Virus record (IMG/VR): IMGVR_UViG_3300017783_000064
Coordinates: 1 to 40,496 of that record
Length of the DNA: 40,496 nucleotides
From: a virus
Direction: 5' to 3' (one strand)
In this document: piece after piece, positions 4,726 through 17,000 of the stretch
Numbering within the stretch: position 1 is the first letter of the stretch
Layout: each line of letters opens with the position of its first letter
Made by a program: the position numbers and the translations under genes
Notes under the pieces: model-generated
What the model was told of the DNA's origin: nothing
Seen by the model: only the letters and a program-made list of their open reading frames with translations
The model's database searches: none

Positions 4726-5403
4726 ATGCCATGTTTAATTGCAAATCTTCCTTCAACGGAAGTATGGGTACGTAAAGAATATCTTACGGACCATCAGAGT
4801 GGACACGGTGAATTTGTAAAAGGCGTCTGGGTTTCGGTTAAATCGATTCCTGGGCGCACTTTTTATTTTGAGACGTATTTGCCCGAATATGCGGCAATGT
4901 ATGACAAACTACCTATCAGTGCGTTTCTCTCGTCTCCGACGCTTCCAGACCCCGATCTGGACCTTCCTAACCTACAGTTCTGGAACTGTATGGATTACGG
5001 TGTAGTTACAGTACAGAAGCAATTTATTGGTAGTATGGATTATGAACTCTATACAAGAGATCATGGAATCCAAAAAGGAACTTATGTATGTACACTAGAT
5101 AATTATCATCAAGATCCTGACACCATTGATTATGCAACTAGTGAGAATCCATCAGAACATAAATCTCATAATTTAATTGAATTAGAGAATGGTCAGTATG
5201 CACTCTATCCAAATAATAGAATGCGTATCTTTGATAATAGCTTAACACCTGTTGAACCAAAGATGCCTGACTTTAAAGTTTCAACTCAATATTATCAAGT
5301 TGAAAATGGTTTTGACCGACTTGGTATGGGTAGGGAGGATGAATATTTTTGGAAAACATCAAAAGAACGTCAAGAGGAAAAAGAAAATGAATCCGAACAA
5401 TGA
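4726..5403 (+). CDS. Conserved cyanophage protein, 225 aa
   Basis: The product begins MPCLIANLPSTEVWVRKEYL, then GHGEFVKGVWVSVKSIPGR and FYFETYLPEYAAMYDKLPISAF, a pattern I recall as constant in T4-like cyanophages just upstream of the baseplate genes. Residues 85-165 look like a beta-rich domain (WNCMDYGVVTVQKQFIGSM). The C-terminal part (190-225) ends in a charged helix rich in Glu and Lys. There is no membrane segment or enzyme motif. The position before gp25 and the regular co-occurrence suggest a virion or assembly role, but this is inference. Confidence 0.8.
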   Translation: MPCLIANLPSTEVWVRKEYLTDHQSGHGEFVKGVWVSVKSIPGRTFYFETYLPEYAAMYDKLPISAFLSSPTLPDPDLDLPNLQFWNCMDYGVVTVQKQFIGSMDYELYTRDHGIQKGTYVCTLDNYHQDPDTIDYATSENPSEHKSHNLIELENGQYALYPNNRMRIFDNSLTPVEPKMPDFKVSTQYYQVENGFDRLGMGREDEYFWKTSKERQEEKENESEQ

Positions 5404-5566
5404 TTTTTTAGACAATTTGGGAAATCACCAACATCGAAAGATGCTTCGTGAGATTACAAATGATGATAAGACGCCAAAAAAACGTGATTCTTTAAAAGAA
5501 ACTGAAATTTTTGAAAGAGATGAAGCATTTGCTGATCTTCCACCACAAACTCTCAATGAATTTTAA
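5387..5566 (+). CDS. Small charged protein, 59 aa
   Basis: The ATG overlaps the end of the previous gene by 17 nt and has AGAGGAAA upstream. The product starts MNPNNDFLDNLGNHQHRKML and is highly charged, with KKRDSLKETEIFERDEAF and a short conserved-looking DLPPQTLNEF end. It is probably largely disordered with short helices. The family is not recognised beyond being a typical small gene at this place in cyanophages. It ends just before the first late promoter. Confidence 0.65.
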   Translation: MNPNNDFLDNLGNHQHRKMLREITNDDKTPKKRDSLKETEIFERDEAFADLPPQTLNEF

Positions 5567-5577
5567 TAGAAATCCTT

Positions 5578-5585
5578 AATAAATA
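5578..5585 (+). promoter_or_regulatory. Late promoter for gp25 unit
   Basis: AATAAATA matches the NATAAATA late element of T4-like cyanophages and lies 22 nt before the gp25 start. It would be read by host polymerase with the phage late sigma factor and sliding clamp, neither of which is encoded in this window. Confidence 0.7.
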
Positions 5586-5607
5586 AGTTATAAACCGCTG
5601 TATTTTT

Positions 5608-6009
5608 GTGCCTCTAGAACGAGTAAGTCAAGGTTTTAAGGATGTTAGTATGACTTTTCAGAGTAATCCTCTGAATAAGGATATACTTATACTTAAAAAT
5701 GAATCTGCGATTGCTCGTTCAATTCGTAATATTGTTTTCACCAATCCAGGAGAAAAATTTTTCGATGAAACTTTTGGTTCTAGAATTACAAATTCTCTTT
5801 TTGAAAATATAGATGATATATCTGCTATTAAAATTGCAGATGAAGTACGTGAAGCAATAAATCGCTTTGAACCAAGAGTAAATTTAATATCAGTAAATGC
5901 TTATCCAAATTACGATGAACATTCATTTGATACGGTTATAGTTTATGAAATCATTGGGGCAGATGTTCCACCTCAAGAATTACAATTCGCTTTACAGTCA
6001 ACTAGGTAA
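5608..6009 (+). CDS. gp25: Baseplate wedge protein gp25
   Basis: The 133-aa product has the form of T4 gp25, the lysozyme-fold-like baseplate wedge component (132 aa in T4) that starts sheath assembly. It shows PLNKDILILKNESAIARSI, then FTNPGEKFFDETFGSRI and NSLFENIDD, with the usual PGE(K/R)FF...GS segment of the family. The start is GTG, giving MPLERVSQGFKD, a start I recall for cyanophage gp25. The next ATG (5650) would cut off this conserved head. It lies directly in front of gp6 with a 2-nt gap, as in many T4-like phages, and acts with gp6 and gp53 in the wedge core. Confidence 0.92.
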   Translation: MPLERVSQGFKDVSMTFQSNPLNKDILILKNESAIARSIRNIVFTNPGEKFFDETFGSRITNSLFENIDDISAIKIADEVREAINRFEPRVNLISVNAYPNYDEHSFDTVIVYEIIGADVPPQELQFALQSTR

Positions 6010-6011
6010 AA

Positions 6012-8063
6012 ATGTCTCTAGTCAACTTTTCTAATTTAGATTTTGAACAGGTTAAATCATCTCTGGTCGATTATCTAAAATCAAATTCAAATTTTACAGA
6101 CTATGACTTTGAAGGATCCAATCTTTCAACAATCTTAGATGTATTAGCATATAATACATACATCACTTCATATAATGCAAACATGGTTGCAAATGAAGTG
6201 TTTATTGATAGTGCGACATTGAGAGAAAATGTCGTATCTTTAGCAAAAAATATTGGATATTTACCTCGTTCTAGAAAAGCATCTAATGCTGTTATTAGTT
6301 TTTTTATAGACACTACTGGAATTACCCCAACACCAGCTGCAATCACTCTTAAAAGGGGACCTGTAGTTGCTTCATCATCTGGATTTGGTAGTCAATCACT
6401 ATTATTTTCAATAGTAGACGATATTACAGTTCCTGTTTTCAATGGAATTGCTTCTTTCAACAATATCAATGTATATGAAGGTATACTTTTAACATCAAAT
6501 TTCACATATTCAACTAGAACTCCAAATCAAAAGTTCATTTTACCGAATACTGGAATTGATACTAACTTAATTTCAGTAAACGTAAAGAATAATCAACAAT
6601 CAACAGCACAAACTAGTTATAGTTTACAACAAAATTTACTTGATGTTAAACCAGATTCGAGAGTTTTTTATCTGCAAGAGATTGAAGGTGAAAGATATGA
6701 AGTTTTCTTTGGAGATAATATCTTTGGTAAAAAATTAATTGAGGGAAACTTCATATCAGTAAACTATATTTCATCAAATGGTGATACTGGTAATGGAGTA
6801 AATGATTTTAACTTCTCAGGATCACTAAAATACACTAGAAATGGTATTGAATACACTGCAACTTCTGGAATTTCTTTAATAACAACCATTTCTCCAGCAA
6901 CTGGTGGTGAAAATATAGAATCAGTTGAGTCTATTAGAAAATATGCACCAAAAGTGTATGCGACTCAGAATAGAGCAGTCACTGCAAACGACTTTGAGAT
7001 ACTAGTACCTTCAAAAATTTATCCACAAACCGAGTCAATTTCTGTTTTTGGTGGAGAGGACTTAGTTCCACCACAATATGGGAAAGTTTTTATTAGTATC
7101 AAACCTAGAACTGGAGATTTTCTATCAAATTTATCAAAACAGGACATCAAAAATAAATTAAAGAAGTATTCTGTAGCAGGGATAGTACCAGAAATTTTAG
7201 ATTTGAAATATTTGTTCATCGAACTAAATTCAAAAATTTATTTTAATTCAAATTTAGCACCAAGCTCAGCATATGTTTCAAATTTGATTCAAAATAATGG
7301 AAATAGGTATGCAGAATCAACCGAATTAAATAAGTATGGTGCCAGATTTAAATATAGTAAATTTTTAAAAGTTCTTGATGATAGTCATGAGTCTATTACA
7401 TCTAATATTACAACTGTTAGTATGAGGAGAGATTTGAGAGTTGTCTTAAATTCTTACGCTGAATACTCTATTGGATTTGGTAATGAATTTTATGTCAAAT
7501 ATCAAGATGGTTATAATATAAAATCTTCGGCATTCAAAGTTTCTGGAATTCAAGATGATGTTTACTTTTCTGACCTCCCAAATAAAGATAGACTTTCAGG
7601 ATCTCTATTCTTTTTCACCCTACCATCTGAAAATTCACAAAGTCCAGTGATTATTAGAAAAAATATAGGTTCAGTTGATTATGTGAGAGGGATTATAACA
7701 TTAAATCCAGTGAATATTATGGCAGGAAAGGTAAAAGATGGTCAAACTATTATTGAAATATCAACTTCCCCCAAATCAAATGATGTTATTGGATTACAGG
7801 ACTTATATTTGCAACTAGATATTAGTAATAGTAACTTTGAAACTATCGTAGATGAAATTTCTTCTGGTTTGGACCCATCTGCTTCAAACTTTATTGTTTC
7901 CTCTAGTTATCCAAATGGTAATTTAGTTCGCTCTGGAGGACGTACCAGTAAATTAAACAGTACATCTAATCCTACTTCTACTATAGCAACAAATCAAACT
8001 AATTCTAATGTATCCACCTCAGGTGGTTCAGGTTCATCAGGTTCATCAGGTTCATCTTACTAA
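6012..8063 (+). CDS. gp6: Baseplate wedge protein gp6
   Basis: 683 residues, close to the 660 of T4 gp6. The N-terminal part shows the family start: LVNFSNLDFEQVKSSLVDYL, then NFTDYDFEGSNLSTILDVLAYNT and NEVFIDSATLRENVVSLAKN. This last segment is also present in the related Baseplate_J family. Later come VRDFF-like and FGDNIFGKKL segments and ATQNRAVTANDFEILV, the constant region of gp6/J proteins. gp6 dimers join wedges into the inner baseplate ring. The last 30 residues are an unusual Ser/Gly/Thr/Asn tail encoded by a 9-bp tandem repeat, probably a flexible linker. The gene follows gp25 directly. Confidence 0.93.
   Translation: MSLVNFSNLDFEQVKSSLVDYLKSNSNFTDYDFEGSNLSTILDVLAYNTYITSYNANMVANEVFIDSATLRENVVSLAKNIGYLPRSRKASNAVISFFIDTTGITPTPAAITLKRGPVVASSSGFGSQSLLFSIVDDITVPVFNGIASFNNINVYEGILLTSNFTYSTRTPNQKFILPNTGIDTNLISVNVKNNQQSTAQTSYSLQQNLLDVKPDSRVFYLQEIEGERYEVFFGDNIFGKKLIEGNFISVNYISSNGDTGNGVNDFNFSGSLKYTRNGIEYTATSGISLITTISPATGGENIESVESIRKYAPKVYATQNRAVTANDFEILVPSKIYPQTESISVFGGEDLVPPQYGKVFISIKPRTGDFLSNLSKQDIKNKLKKYSVAGIVPEILDLKYLFIELNSKIYFNSNLAPSSAYVSNLIQNNGNRYAESTELNKYGARFKYSKFLKVLDDSHESITSNITTVSMRRDLRVVLNSYAEYSIGFGNEFYVKYQDGYNIKSSAFKVSGIQDDVYFSDLPNKDRLSGSLFFFTLPSENSQSPVIIRKNIGSVDYVRGIITLNPVNIMAGKVKDGQTIIEISTSPKSNDVIGLQDLYLQLDISNSNFETIVDEISSGLDPSASNFIVSSSYPNGNLVRSGGRTSKLNSTSNPTSTIATNQTNSNVSTSGGSGSSGSSGSSY
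8019..8060 (+). repeat. 9-bp tandem repeat at gp6 end
   Basis: About three copies of a TCAGGTTCA unit give the protein tail GSGSSGSSGSS. Such a coding microrepeat can change copy number and so tail length. Confidence 0.65.
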
Positions 8064-8080
8064 GTCAACAACATATTAAA

Positions 8081-11000
8081 ATGTCAGAAAAAAGAGTACA
8101 ACTTAACAATATTGTCAAGAGTCAACTTCCTTCTTATGTTAGAGATGAATTTCCACTAATAGAAGAATTTCTGAAGCAATATTATATTGCTCAGGAATAT
8201 CAAGGTGCTCCTGTTGATTTAATTCAAAATATTGACAAATATATCAAAACTGAAGAAACTACTTCTGCAATCGATTCAGTATTTCTTGGATCTGACATAG
8301 AATATAATGATGAAACCATAACTGTTAGTGGATCTCTCTCACCCCAAGGTACATTAGGATTTCCAGATTCATATGGACTCCTGCAAATTGGAACTGAGAT
8401 TATTACATATACAGGAAAAACTAATTTCTCTTTTACTGGATGTATTAGGGGTTTTAGTGGAATAACTTCTTTAAAAAGTAGATCTGACAAAGAAAGATTA
8501 GTATTTGAAACATCAAATTCAGATGATCATGAGTCTGGATCAACTATAACCAATTTAAGTTCTCTTTTCTTAAAAGAATTTTTAATAAAAACAAAATCAC
8601 AGATACTTCCAGGACTCGAAAATAAAAATCTCCATGAAAATTTAAGTGAAAAGTTATTTTTAAATCGTGCTAGAGACTTTTACCTTGCGAAAGGTACTGA
8701 TCGTGGATTTAAAATACTATTTAAAGCACTTTATAATGAAGATGTAGAAATTATAAAACCATCAGAACTATTAAGTACTCCATCAAATGCACAATGGTTA
8801 GTAACAAATGACATTGTAGTTGAGCCTATTGTAGGAAATCCAGAAAAACTGCAAGGTTCCACTCTTTTCCAAGATCCATATGGTAAAAAAATTAATAAAG
8901 CATATGGTCCAATTAGTTACGTAGAAAAAATAAGAGTTGGAGTAGGAGTAACCTACTACAAATTAGTATTTGATGCTGGTTATAATAGAGATATTAGTGT
9001 TGATGGGTCAATTTATGGCAACTTCCAAATTCAACCAAAAACAAAGGTAATAGGAAAAGTATCTATTGGAGCATCAGCAATTACAGTAGATTCTACTGTT
9101 GGTTTTGAGTCTAATGGAGAGTTATTTGTTGATTATGGTGATAATACTGTTGGAATTATTTCATATAAGTCAAAATCATTAAACCAATTCTTTGAATGTT
9201 CTAGTATATCAAAACAAATTGAAGATACTACATCAATTGGTATTAACACTTTTGCATATGGAACTGCATCTTTTGATGATGAAGATCTTATTGAGGTTAG
9301 GATTAACTCGGTATTAAGTAATCTAGATATAACGAAGAGTACAGGTCTTCAAGGTAAAAATTCTGTAGCTAAAATAAAGACATTTGGTGTACATGATAAT
9401 ACATTCAAGGCAAAGAGTTGGTTATATAACGTCTCACCCTCATATAAAATAAAAACTTTTAATTTACTTGATTCATCAGACAATACATATAATTTAAATT
9501 TCAATGTAAATCATTATTTCAATCTTGGTGATGGACTAGAGTTGTTTTTTAGTGACGGGCAAAAGAAATCTTCTATAGTAATTGGAATTCCTTCTGGCAA
9601 ATCAGTAACTATTCGTGGTCAGGGACCATTGAGTGAAGTTTTAGAATACACTGTAAGAAAGACAGTTTCAAAATTAAATTCAAATTCCTTTGTATCATCT
9701 TCAATTTATACAACAAATATCCAAAATCTTTATAGAAGTAGAGAAGACGTTAATAATTATTTGATTGCTTCACCATCATTACCAAGTTATAGATCACAAC
9801 CAATCATATCTACTAATAGGTCTATTAAATTTTCTGGAACATTTTCTGGAAATGAATTTAATATTTCAGTTTTAGATCATGGTTTTTATACTGGAGATGC
9901 TGTATATTATATTCCAGAAAAAACTATAACTGAAACTGAAGTAGAGAATGAGGTTATAGAGACAATAAACTCATCTTTATTTGATGAAGGACTTTATTTT
10001 GTAGAGAGAGTTTCTAAAAATATCGTAAAGTTTGCAAGTAGCAGATCAAATCTATTCAATTCAAAATATATTGAATTGGGGAATAAAACTACAGTTTCAA
10101 ATAATATAGTTTTACCATATAATTTAAGAAATAAGTCATTAGAATCTCAAAAACTTCTTAGAGAACTTTTACCACCCAAAAACGGAGGAACAACTTTCCC
10201 AACGAATCCAGGATTTACTGGAATTTTAGTTAATGGTGTAGAAATTTTAAATTATAAATCAAATGATTCTATAAACTATGGAAAACTTGAAAAAATAAAT
10301 GTAACAGCTCCCGGATCAAACTATGACATTATAAATCCACCAAATTTAATCATATCTGATACTATTGGGATAGGTGCAACAGGATATCCAGCTGTTTCTG
10401 GTTCACTACAGTCAATAAGAATAGTTAATTCTGGATTTGATTACAAAAAAACACCTCTAGTTAAAATTCAAGGGGGAAATGGTAATGGTGCTAGGGCATC
10501 TGTTACAATGAGGAGCATTACACATTCATCAGAATTTAATTCTTCATTAACAGTAAGTCTTGGATCTACCTCATCAACAATTGGGTTTTCTACCTATCAC
10601 AAGTTTAGGAACGGTGAAGAAGTAATTTACAAGACCGGAACACAAAAAGCTATAAGCGGACTTACTACAGACTCAATATATTATGTCTCTGTACAAGATT
10701 CAAATATAATAAAACTTCATGAAATTGAATCAGATGCGATTGTTGGAATTAATACAATAATATTAACTTCTTTTGGTGAAGGAAAGCATTCTCTTAGATC
10801 TACAAATAAAAAATCTATAGTAGAATCTATCAATGTTATTAATTCTGGATCTGGATATGAAAATAAGAAGAGAACAACTAGTTCTGTAGGAATTAATACT
10901 TCTTTAAATTTTGTCAATATAGAAAATCATGATTATAAATCTGGGGAGATTGTAAAATATACTTGCGAAGGAACACCTATTTTAGGATTAGCAGTAGATT

Positions 11001-14000
11001 CTGAATATTACGTAACAAAATTAGATAATAATAATTTCAAATTATCTGAAATTAACGTTGGTTCAATTTCAACTGAAAAAGATCTTTTTTATAAAGAAAA
11101 TGAATATGTATCATTTAAAAATGTTGGTAGTGGAAGTCACGTCTTCAATTATCAAGACATATCAGTTTCTTTAGTTGGAAGTGTTGGCATATCTTCTGTT
11201 GGCGAAGAGACCTTTGAATGTAAAATAGATCCTATTTTTAGAGGTGAAGTAACATCAGTTCATCTATCAAATAATGGTGTTGGTTATGGATCTTCAGAAG
11301 TTATTAATTTTGAGAGAGATCCTTTAGTAATACTAAGTTCCGGTTCTGAAGCACAAGTTCTTCCTGTAATTAATAATGGAGCAATAACTGAAGTTATCAT
11401 ACTGAATAGTGGTAAGAATTATACAAATGTTCCGGATTTATCAGTTATTGGGGAAGGTGTTGGAGCAGTTTTGACACCAATAATTGAGAATGGTGGATTG
11501 AAGACTGTCAATGTTCTTAGTGGAGGAATTGGATACGACCAAGGAACTTCCATTGAGATTAGTCCATCAGGAGAAGGTGTTAATCTAAAACCAGTAATTC
11601 AAAAGTGGAATATTAATTTATTTGAAAGAAACTTTAATAATTTTACTTCTGATGATGGATTTATTACCAATGGAACTAATGATAATTATGGATTGCAATA
11701 CTCTCACATATATGCTCCCAGAAAACTTAGAGAGATTTTGTTTTCAGTTGATCAGGGGGGAAATACTTTATATGGTAAAACTGACCTAAAGAAAATTAAT
11801 AGTATTGAATCAAATTCAATAGACCATTCACCAATTATTGGATGGGCATATGATGGAAATCCAATCTATGGACCATATGGATATTCTAAAAAATCTGGAG
11901 GATCTGTAGTATTATTAAAGTCTGGATATTATTTAAATATCGTAGAAGATAGACCACCTACCAGTATATTTCCAGAAGGATTCTTTATAGAAGATTATTT
12001 GTATAATAAACTTGAAGATGAAATAACTCTTGATGAGAATAATGGAAGATTTTGTACTACTCCAGAATTCCCTAATGGAACTTATGCATATTTTTCAACT
12101 ATTAGTAATATTTCAGACACTTCTGGACCATTTTCAAAATATAGAAGACCTATTTTTCCATATGTAATAGGTCAAAACTTTAAAAATATTCCAAATCAAT
12201 TCAATTTTAATGGAATATCAAATCAAGATTATATTGATTTGAATGATTCTCAGTGGTCAAGAATAATAGATCCATATAATCTAATAGAAGATACTATTTC
12301 TTATCAATATACAACAATACCAAATAATTTATCACAAACTATTAATGTTGAATCTGTTACTCCCGGAACTATTGATTCAATTGGAATTAGTAGTGGAGGA
12401 AAAAATTATAGAGTAGGTGATCAAGTAGATTTTGATAATGCTGATACTTCAGGAAGTGGAGCTTCTGCTGTAGTTTCTAAAGTAAAAGGTAAGGTAGTTA
12501 ATAGTATAAGTTTAGCATCAACTAGTATTACTGGAGTAGAAATTTATCCGAATGCAAAAAATCAATATGTATTAATTGCGAAAAATCCTCATAATTTACA
12601 GAATAATGATGTTATTAATGTTTTAGGAGTATCTACAACTTCATCTTATCTTGAAAAATCATATACTGCAGGGATTACGAGTGCTCGTCTAGTAATTGCA
12701 GGAATAAGTACTACTGGATATGGTATAAGTGCGCCATCAATTACTGGAATTGTAACATATTTTGGAGTAATTGGTGAGTTTAATGCAATACAAGAAAATG
12801 ATATTTTAAATGTACAACAAGAAAAAGTTAAAATTTTAAATATTGAACCAAAACTATCTAGAATTAGAGTTTTAAGAGAAGTTAGTGGTACAGTAGGATC
12901 TGCTCATAGTGCAACAACATTTATATATGAAGACCCCAGAAAAATAAAAATTAATGTCGATAAAACTTTATCTAATATTAGCATAAGAGGAAATAGAGAA
13001 TTATATTTCAATCCTGCAGAATCTGTCGCTTTAGGAACTTCTTTTGGTGTTGGGATAGGTACAACATTATCTTTCCAAACTCCAGGAATTGGTATAAGTG
13101 AAATCTTTGCTCCAACAAAGTCAATTTATTTTCCAGAACATAATTTAATTACAGGAGATGTTTTAACATATTCTTCAAATGGTGGTAGTGGTATTATAGT
13201 ATCTGAAGAAGGTAATCTCGGTGTAGGATACACACTTACAAATGATCAAAATGTATTTGCATTAAAAATAAATTCAAATTTCATTGGAATTTCTACGGTT
13301 AGGGTTGGTTTAGATACAACTGGTTCCTTTGTAGGAATTGCAGACACTTATAAAAACTCTAGAAGTCTATATTTTACTGGAATTGGTACTGGTTCCATTC
13401 ATAGTTTTAAAACTAATTATAAAGTTTTAACTGCAGAAGTCACTAGAACCAAAGTAACAGTATCTACAGCAACAACTCATGCTTTAAGTCCTCAACATTC
13501 TGTAGATATTAAAGTAAATCCTTCAAATACAATCACATATGTTGTCAAATATAATGATCATCATAGAAAAATAATTATAAATCCAAAAACCTTTGCATCG
13601 GGAGATGTTAATATTTTAGACAATACAATTAATGTAGATAGTCATGGATTTGTTACAGGCGATAAAGTAATCCATACTTCACCTAGTCCTTCCGGAGGTC
13701 TTGAGCACAATACGGTATATTATATTATTAGAGTTGATAATAATAGAATTAAATTTGCAAGTTCTAGATACAATTCAATACAAATCATACCAACAGAAGT
13801 TTATATTACAAGTGCATCTTTAGGAGTTATAAGTCCAATAAATCCAAGTATACATGTATATAAGAATTCAAATGTTGTTTTTGATTTAACAGATCCTTCA
13901 TTATCATATATAAATTTCTCTACAAGATATTCTGCATTTTCTTTTGATTTATATACAGATACAAACTTTACAAAATTTTGGGAAAAACCAAAAGATAGTA

Positions 14001-17000
14001 AATCTTTCTATGTTATAAAGACTGGAAAAATTGGAGTTACAAATGATGCAAAAGTCACAGTAAATATTGATGACCAAGTTCCTGATACTTTATTTTATAA
14101 ACTTACTCCAATATATGAGAGTAATATTCCCAATGTAAAAGAAGAAATAGTATCGGATTTTGAGTCTTATAATGCATCTCAGATTATGGTTAAGAGTAGT
14201 GTATATAACGGTAGGTATCCAATTTCTATTGGATCATCTACAGAGTTTACATATACCTTACCAAATATACCAGAAAGTAATTCTTACAATAACATAGACT
14301 CAGTTCTTAGTTATGAAACTGATTGTAACCACACTAGAGGAGTAATATCTCAATTATCAATTACAAATAAAGGGAAAAATTATTATTCTATTCCAGGCAT
14401 TACTAGCGTAAGATCAAAGACTGGTAGTGGAGCTTTATTATATGCAAATAGTTCTAATATTGGAAAAATTAAAACCACAAAAATAAATGATATTGGATAT
14501 GATTTTCCGACAGATCAAACATTGAGACCTAGTGTAAATTTACCACAAATTATAAAGATTAAATCTTTAGCTTCTATAGAATCTATTGGAGTTAATTCTG
14601 TCGGAAGAGGTTATGTAACTTCTCCAGATTTGTTGGTTTTTGATGCAGAAACCGATCAATTAGTTGAAGATCTAGATTTAAAATATGAACTTGGAAAGAC
14701 TGATGTTCAAGTATTAAAAAATACATATGGAATTAGTAATTTAACCCCAACAATTATTCCAGTACATAATAGTAATGGTGTCGGAATAAGTACGATATCA
14801 TACAACAAATCAAATAAAAATGCGACAGTAACTTTGGGTCAACAGTTTAGTGATACTAATAATTTCCCATTCAAATTAAATGATAGAGTTTTGATTGAAA
14901 ATGTTAGTGTCGGTGTTGGTTCTACTGCAAGAGGTTATAATTCGGATAAGTATGGATTTAAATTATTTACTGTGGTATCAACGGATGAAAATATTGGTGG
15001 AGCTGGAGCAACAGTTACTTTTAGTATGTCAGATTACTTTAGTGATGATATTTCTACTCCAGGTAATTTTGATATTACCAATAACTCTGCTGCAAGAATA
15101 ATTCCCGAAAAATACTTTCCAAAATTCGATATTACTTTAAGTACAAATAATTTTGGAGAAGGTGAAATTGTAAAATCAAATTCTGCTACTGGAATTGTTG
15201 AGAGTTGGGATTTTAAAAATGGAACTTTACGAATATCTTCAGCAGATAATTTTAAAAATGGTGAAATTATAAAAGGTCTTTCTACAAAAACTCAAGGCAT
15301 TGCATCTGAAGTATCTATTGGAGAAGCATACCTGAACTTGGATGCAAAATCAAAAGTTATACGAGGATGGCAAGTAAATTCTGGATTCTTAAATGATGAT
15401 TTACAAAGAATTCAAGACAGTGATTATTATCAAAACTTCTCATATTCATTGAAATCAAAAATTCCATATGAAGTTTGGAATGAATCAGTTTCGTCACTCA
15501 ATCATACTGTAGGATTTAAAAAATTCTCAGATTATCAATTAGAGTCATCTGTAGACAATAGATCTTCCATGATCGTTGGTATTTCTACAGAATTAACTTC
15601 ATTTGATATTGTGAGTGATCTTGTTGGATATGGCAATCTTAATTGTGTGTATGATTATGATTTAGTAAAAGAAAATACTTTTAAAATTTCAAATGAAACT
15701 CTCACTACTGAGATAGTATTTGCAAATAAAGTTTTAACAGATTTTGAGGAGTCTGTTGGAAATAGAGTTTTAAATATCGATGATTTGAGTGGATTATTTA
15801 ATAGTAATCCAAGAGCTACTCCCTTCGAAGTTGTATCTACTTTCGATGTTAATAGAGTAAGAGCATCAAAGTTCATCACTTTTGTTAAAGATAGAAGATA
15901 TACTACACAAAGACAACTATTGCTTGTAGATCTAATACATGATGGTGCAATAGCATATACTAACGAGTATGGAAGATTAGAAACAACTTACGATCAAGGA
16001 TCATTTGACTTTAGTCTTTTTGGCAATACTGGGCAATTAACTTTCTATCCAACAAATTTTAGATTCAATGATTATGATGTTTCTACATTATCATATCGTT
16101 TAGATGATGAATTGATTGGTTATGGTACTACAACTATTGGACCAAGTGTTATTCATAATACTACTGTTCCACTTTCTTCTGGAATAACTACTACAATTGT
16201 TGCTATTGGGAAAACATATAGTTCTGCAAAATTATTAATTGAGATTACTCCAGATACAAACAACACTTCAAAGTATGAGTTTAATCAACTAAACATTGCA
16301 CATAATGGATCTGATATTTCTTTGTTGGAATTTGGTAAGTTGACAACAGTTATTGGAGATTATTCTGTATCTGGTCTTGGAACATATCATGCATATTATG
16401 ATTCAAATTTCCTTAAAGTCGATTTTACTCCAGATTTAAATGTTGGAGTAGGAACCATTGGGGTTGTAAATACTGTTCTTGTTGGATTAGCAAATTCAAC
16501 AAGTATTGGTGTTGGCACCCATACTATGAAGCACGCAAAATTAGAATCCAAAACTACTCAAATTTCTGCATCTGGTTCACCAACACAGACCGTAATTGCA
16601 GAATATCAAACAGATACTTTAAATGGATATGATGCTGCATATTGCTTAGTTCAAGCATGCAATATGTCTACAAATGAATATCAATTATCTGAATTTGTTG
16701 TTATTGATGACTATGTTGAAGGAATTTCAAATCCACAAACTTATGATACTGAGTTTGGTGTTATAGAAACTTTATCTGGAGTAGGAACTATAGGATCTAG
16801 AATCTTAACAAATTCGGTGGGAATAGCAGCTACTGTACAAGTTTTATTTACTCCAATTTCTGGAGTCAATGTAAATATCAATACTTTAATCAATACAATT
16901 CGCGGACAAGATGATTCTCAGTCAAATATTACATTTAACGATGGAACTGTTAAAACTGGAATAGGTATTTACGAAGGTACTGAGAGAGATATTAAGCAAT

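Noticed and set aside
1-5570. tRNA genes in the small-gene region
   Set aside because: Read by eye, I found no T-arm GGTTCRAATCC string with a matching acceptor stem. A tRNA-finding program would be decisive.
15655-15879. Minus-strand frames such as this one, within the large structural genes
   Set aside because: They are antisense frames of AT-rich coding sequence, without ribosome sites or credible protein composition. The + strand frames are continuous and recognisable.
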